Shown here: positions 20,075-23,493 of the stretch, one piece after another
Numbering within the stretch: position 1 is the stretch's first letter
How the letters are laid out: every line of letters starts with the position of its first letter
IMG/VR virus record: IMGVR_UViG_3300003937_000228
Span: 1 to 23,493 of that record
Length of the DNA stretch: 23,493 nt
From: a virus
Direction: 5' to 3' (one strand)
Notes under the pieces: generated by a model
What the model was told of the DNA's origin: nothing
Seen by the model: the letters and a program-made list of their open reading frames with translations, nothing else
The model's database searches: none
Made by a program: the position numbers and the translations under genes

Positions 20075-21484
20075 CTACCCGTAGATCTCTCTCATCCTCA
20101 GGACTGCTTCTTCCATCTGCTGTTTATTCAAATTGGCTTTCTGTATGTCCAAGATAACGTCCATGGGTAACTGCATGTCTCCCCATTCCTCTCCCAACCA
20201 CCCCACAGCGGGGAAATACATTTCGTCTGGTTCCCAAACGTGATCCATATATTTCCCCAGAACACCCGTCTTCATCGCTGCAAAGGTAGTGTCGAGGGAG
20301 GTACCTAGCTCATTAGAAATGATGTGGGCATAATTGGCAAGTTCCAGTGCGTCGGTTGCGGCTTGCTCCTCAGTCATCTCCTTTTCCATGACGGCGTCAT
20401 CGATTTTCCACATCCCCTCCTTGAGCCATTTAGCCACATCGCCTAACTGTTGCGTCGCATTGATTACCAGTTGGGATTGAGCGGTGGAGAAACCAGTCAT
20501 GTTAATGTTTTGAAGCGACTCCCGAGCGAACTGCCGTGTAAGGTCTATCTCCCTTGCTGTCTCAGCACCTGCTAAGAAGGTTGCTTGCACCTGAGCCTCT
20601 GTCGCATTTTTGGGTTTGTCGGTGAATACGGTTGGGTTCTTAACCCCCATCGACGTGAGATATGCGTTGGTTTGCTCAACCTCGTCTGCGTAACCTTCCT
20701 CAAGCAACGTATTGTTATCGATGCGAGACTCCCTACTCAGTTCAGTCAAGTCTGCCCACAACTTGTCCTGCCTGCTGTATTGGTCACGAAGAATTCGTTT
20801 ATTTCTATTTAAATTCTGTAGACCAGTCTCTCTGTACTCCTCGATTTCTGCGATTGTCTCCTCTGCCTGTCCCGTAAGGCGATCACGGAACGTTTGGATT
20901 TGCTGCTCGAATTTAGAAACATCTTTATCAACTTCTCCCTCACTCTTACCCCAGGGGTTCTTTACATCAGCAGATCCTGGGGTGAACTGACCCGTCATCC
21001 AAGGATCAATGGAAGGGGTTATCCCCAAACTCGCTGCGTCAGCTTCAGCGAAACCACCATCCGCCCCAGTGAGACTCTGATAGGCGGCACCCAAGTCTGC
21101 TTCGCTGAACGTTTCACGTTGGGCAGCACCAGTTCCCCGTGCTCCTCTTATGGCAGTAGAACCCGAAGCTGCCCCCATCCCTGGACCACTTCGCCAAGTA
21201 CCGCCTTCGTAGCCTCCCTCCAAACCAATCGCCGTAGCAGGACGCCCCAGCATCGCCCTAGCCCGAGATTGCCGCACATCTGTAAGCCTCTCCGTAGCTT
21301 CCCTAGCAGCTTTTTCCTCGGCTTTAGCTAAAACCCTTCTAAGCCGTTTGCCCTCCGTTGCATCGACCGTGAAACCCATCAACTCGTTGAGTTCCTCGTC
21401 CGTGTATTCTTTATGCTTGGCCTTCTTGGATGGCGCTTTCTCCTTAGCGTAATCCTCATACTTCCCTGGGTTACCGTAAGCCAT
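20075..21484 (-). CDS. Putative virion protein with coiled coil, 469 aa
   Basis: Not recognised by family. The front is very charged (YAKEKAPSKKAKHKEYTDEE) and helical to about residue 80; a Gly/Ala-rich flexible part follows (GLEGGYEGGTWRSGPGMGAA, about 87-120). A long coiled coil is likely at about 185-255 (KFEQQIQTFRDRLTGQAEETIAEIEEYRE). The back is mixed helix (MEKEMTEEQAATDALELANYAH). No catalytic motif or membrane span. Its size and place between other unknown late proteins suggest an internal or tail-related virion protein. Start ATG 21484 overlaps the stop of the preceding gene by one base. Confidence 0.65.
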   Translation of the reverse strand: MAYGNPGKYEDYAKEKAPSKKAKHKEYTDEELNELMGFTVDATEGKRLRRVLAKAEEKAAREATERLTDVRQSRARAMLGRPATAIGLEGGYEGGTWRSGPGMGAASGSTAIRGARGTGAAQRETFSEADLGAAYQSLTGADGGFAEADAASLGITPSIDPWMTGQFTPGSADVKNPWGKSEGEVDKDVSKFEQQIQTFRDRLTGQAEETIAEIEEYRETGLQNLNRNKRILRDQYSRQDKLWADLTELSRESRIDNNTLLEEGYADEVEQTNAYLTSMGVKNPTVFTDKPKNATEAQVQATFLAGAETAREIDLTRQFARESLQNINMTGFSTAQSQLVINATQQLGDVAKWLKEGMWKIDDAVMEKEMTEEQAATDALELANYAHIISNELGTSLDTTFAAMKTGVLGKYMDHVWEPDEMYFPAVGWLGEEWGDMQLPMDVILDIQKANLNKQQMEEAVLRMREIYG

Positions 21485-22158
21485 CAGTTCGACATCGCTT
21501 TGATTCGATCTGCCATATCGCTTCTAACCTTGGTAGTTTCAGCACGATGGTCGGTAGCGCCGTGCGCTCCCTCCAAGAGCATTCCTAAATCGTACTGGAA
21601 GTCGTATCCCTGTTTGGCAAGGTCAATATCACGTTGGCCGCTTGCTTTCGCTAGATCGGCACGACCCAAAAATTTAAGCTTATCGGCAGCCAGTTCCCCT
21701 ACGTCACGTTCCTTGATACCGCTGTTCCACACATTGCGCTGATTCAAGGTATCTCTTAAGTTACGTTCCCCTAATATGGACGAGCGATCAATGTCCTCGT
21801 AAGCTTGCAGCCACTTGTTCTGCAGGTCGGCTCGCTGGTTAATCGTTGACGCTTTACCCAACTGTGCCGCTAGGGCGAGTTGCAACATTGACATCGGGTT
21901 ACCGAACTCGTCCCAAGTGTAGGGGTCATCGTTCTGCCAGTTGGGTTGATCCCCTGGGATGTCTGGGCTGTCTATACCGCGAGTCAATGCAGGAGCGTTT
22001 CCTGACGCTAGTTCACCTAAATGCGAAGAAGAAATGTTTGCGTAACTATCTGGGGCAAAGTCCAATTCCGCAGTACCACGCCCCAAATTGGGGTACTTAA
22101 CTTTATTCTTCATGGAGGGACCCTTGAAAGGTTCCCCCCAGCCCGATTGGTAGCCCAT
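21484..22158 (-). CDS. Putative virion protein, 224 aa
   Basis: Not recognised. The front 90 residues are Gly, Pro and Asp rich and probably flexible (SGNAPALTRGIDSPDIPGDQ). The back 130 are helical with many charged residues (QRADLQNKWLQAYEDIDRSS and LAADKLKFLGRADLAKASGQ), perhaps a coiled coil. ATG 22158 has AAGGGG in front and lies five bases after the previous stop. It is one of a set of late proteins with the same 'flexible front, helical back' plan. A structural or scaffold-like role is inferred from place only. Confidence 0.6.
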   Translation of the reverse strand: MGYQSGWGEPFKGPSMKNKVKYPNLGRGTAELDFAPDSYANISSSHLGELASGNAPALTRGIDSPDIPGDQPNWQNDDPYTWDEFGNPMSMLQLALAAQLGKASTINQRADLQNKWLQAYEDIDRSSILGERNLRDTLNQRNVWNSGIKERDVGELAADKLKFLGRADLAKASGQRDIDLAKQGYDFQYDLGMLLEGAHGATDHRAETTKVRSDMADRIKAMSN

Positions 22159-22163
22159 AACTG

Positions 22164-23252
22164 CTAGTACCCCTTACCTGCTGTTTGGCTCCATAGCCAC
22201 TGAGCGAGATCACCAATCCCCAAGTCAGCACCACCAGCTTTAGCAGCACTGATTGCGCCTGACCCTATTCCAGCAGCCCCTGCTTTACCCCCGCGAAGCA
22301 TGTTATTCCATACTTCTCTCCAGTTAGTATCCGAGTCCTCTACCTTCTCATGGGGCGTGTCTTCGTCCCTGTAGGGAAGTAAGCCCAGTAATCCACTATC
22401 GAGAACCCTGTCATAAAGAGAAGGTTGATCGAACCCTGCTGCTAGTTCACCAGCAAGCGCAGCGGTGCCCGCTCTGGAAGTAGGGGCATACGCAGGAGGG
22501 GGGATGATTGGGAACGCCTCGGGAGCGAACTTCGCATCGTACATCTGGCCCCTGTTCGCTGCCAGCATGGCTTTCATCTGATCTGCATGTACCTGATTGC
22601 TGGCACGGGCAAGGCTGAGCGTCCTTGGAACATCAACCATTGGTAAGTCGTCCAACATGTTGTACTCATTCATCGCAACCATTGGCCTGTGAACTGGACT
22701 CGCCCCAAACTGTGCCCGAAGCATCTGTTGTTCTAGCTCGCTTGCCCTCCAAGGGCTGGTTATTTGTCCATGGGTTGGGGCATAAAGATTTGCTGCACCG
22801 TGCCTGAGAGGATCTTTTGCGTATGCCCCCAGCCGTGCCTCGTCCACAACTGGGCGCATCCACCCAGGGGCTTGTGTCGATTTAATTAGATCCGTATTCG
22901 CTGGCGCACGCAGCGACACCGTAGGGTTTGTCTGCGGTCCCCTCATCCCCCTAGCGCCAGCCAACATCATAGCTAAGGTTACGAACGGTGCAATCTTGTC
23001 GCCCAACTGCATATTCGAGTAACCACGACCATCAAGTTCAGGCGGGGCTGGGGCGTCATGTATCATTTCCCAAGGCTCATCGATACCCGAATGGGCATAC
23101 GGATCGAGAGCGTTCACAGGTTCTCGCTGCAGGTACCCAGGTAAAAGCTGTGGGGCCAGGGCTTCACTTATGCCGTAGTAAGTGTCGGCCATATCTTGCG
23201 TGGTCCTGTCTTGCCCGTACGGTAAGTCTGGGACACCTTTTCCGAATGCCAT
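22164..23252 (-). CDS. Putative virion protein, 362 aa
   Basis: Not recognised. Many Pro, Ala and Tyr residues (PPPAYAPTSRAGTAALAGEL), a possible membrane-active helix at about 84-100 (DKIAPFVTLAMMLAGARG) and a Gly/Ala-rich segment near the end (GGKAGAAGIGSGAISAAKAG). These features resemble internal head proteins of short-tailed phages that insert into the host envelope when DNA is ejected, but this is only a guess. ATG 23252 lies three bases after the previous stop, with a weak ribosome binding site (GAAACGAG). Confidence 0.6.
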   Translation of the reverse strand: MAFGKGVPDLPYGQDRTTQDMADTYYGISEALAPQLLPGYLQREPVNALDPYAHSGIDEPWEMIHDAPAPPELDGRGYSNMQLGDKIAPFVTLAMMLAGARGMRGPQTNPTVSLRAPANTDLIKSTQAPGWMRPVVDEARLGAYAKDPLRHGAANLYAPTHGQITSPWRASELEQQMLRAQFGASPVHRPMVAMNEYNMLDDLPMVDVPRTLSLARASNQVHADQMKAMLAANRGQMYDAKFAPEAFPIIPPPAYAPTSRAGTAALAGELAAGFDQPSLYDRVLDSGLLGLLPYRDEDTPHEKVEDSDTNWREVWNNMLRGGKAGAAGIGSGAISAAKAGGADLGIGDLAQWLWSQTAGKGY

Positions 23253-23255
23253 TAT

Positions 23256-23402
23256 CTACTCGTTTCCTATTCCGTTACATTTTTCGCAGTCGCAACCGCA
23301 TTGCGCTGCTTCTAGCTGTGTTCGCAACACAGCCATCTCCCACTCCATCTGACCCATAGGGGAAAGATTGGCGATTACGTCTTCTAGTCCTATATCAATC
23401 AT
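23256..23402 (-). CDS. Small Cys-cluster protein, 48 aa
   Basis: A short gene easily missed. ATG 23402 follows GAGGAAGAGGA and overlaps the previous stop (ATGA). The first 34 residues are a likely acidic helix (MIDIGLEDVIANLSPMGQME), then CGCDCEKC, four cysteines in eight residues, probably binding one metal ion. The helix plus C-terminal knuckle could be a dimer or an adaptor. Function unknown. Confidence 0.65.
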   Translation of the reverse strand: MIDIGLEDVIANLSPMGQMEWEMAVLRTQLEAAQCGCDCEKCNGIGNE

Positions 23403-23493
23403 TCCTCTTCCTCTTCCTCGGGCACAGGAGTTTTCTCATCCCAGTCCTCAATCAGATCATCCCACCACCAAGTGTTAGGTGGTTCGCCATAGC
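23399..23493 (-). CDS. Partial gene, acidic C-terminus
   Basis: Only the last 31 codons are in the window; the gene continues past the right edge. The readable part is YGEPPNTWWWDDLIEDWDEK followed by TPVPEEEEEE and the stop. A run of six Glu ends the protein. Acidic tails are common at the end of portal and other head proteins, and this is where a portal gene could lie, but the fragment is too short to identify. Confidence 0.6.
   Translation of the reverse strand, partial: YGEPPNTWWWDDLIEDWDEKTPVPEEEEEE

Noticed and set aside
19582-20157. 191-residue open frame on the + strand
   Set aside because: It is antisense to the 269- and 469-residue late genes, with Ser/Arg/Pro-rich shadow composition.

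Overview
The window is part of a tailed double-stranded DNA phage (or prophage) genome. Genes are tightly packed and often joined by ATGA-type overlaps. There is a replication and recombination module, a lysis cassette and a large virion-type gene block, and no ribosomal or metabolic genes. Several features are families I associate with actinobacteriophages: a GP88-like protein, a DUF932-like protein, a small protein with a GCRCDLC motif, an r1t-like holin, and an amidase plus peptidoglycan-binding endolysin. An actinobacterial host is therefore a reasonable guess, but nothing here proves it. No integrase, terminase, capsid or DNA polymerase gene is visible, so the genome continues beyond the window.

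Layout: positions 1-262 are non-coding, with short repeats, a sigma70-type promoter and a structured leader. From 263 to 11933 every gene is on the + strand. First come small proteins of unknown role plus a lysozyme-like protein (263-2218), then DUF932 (2376), two unknown proteins (3458, 3961), GP88-like (4371) and a run of small proteins (5135-6647). The DNA module follows: endonuclease VII (6644), an Fe-S type PD-(D/E)XK nuclease (7196), an unknown two-domain protein (7993), a DnaB/RecA-fold helicase (8751), an AEP-type primase (9716), RusA (10617), a PD-(D/E)XK-like protein (10958) and a sigma-region-4-like HTH protein (11400). From 11881 to 23493 every gene is on the - strand, read right to left: a partial acidic C-terminus, a 48-residue Cys protein, proteins of 362, 224, 469 and 269 residues, a 1971-residue giant protein, the amidase, a 43-residue protein, a holin and a 105-residue protein. 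The two blocks converge and their last genes overlap by 53 bases.

The early block probably copies and recombines phage DNA. The helicase and primase act at the fork, and the nuclease, RusA and endonuclease VII process ends and branches. The HTH protein at its end could act in the switch to late transcription. The late block appears to hold virion proteins, possibly ejected internal proteins, followed by host lysis.

The most unusual signal is non-coding. An identical 15-base palindrome core, TTACTAATTTAGTAA, occurs four times in the first 3.4 kb, each time in the gap before a gene. The flanking bases differ between copies but usually remain self-complementary, which suggests a conserved RNA hairpin, a protein-binding site, or both. 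Two copies lie in leaders that start at well-formed promoters. One of those leaders overlaps a compact tRNA-like fold (acceptor stem plus T-arm, no anticodon arm).
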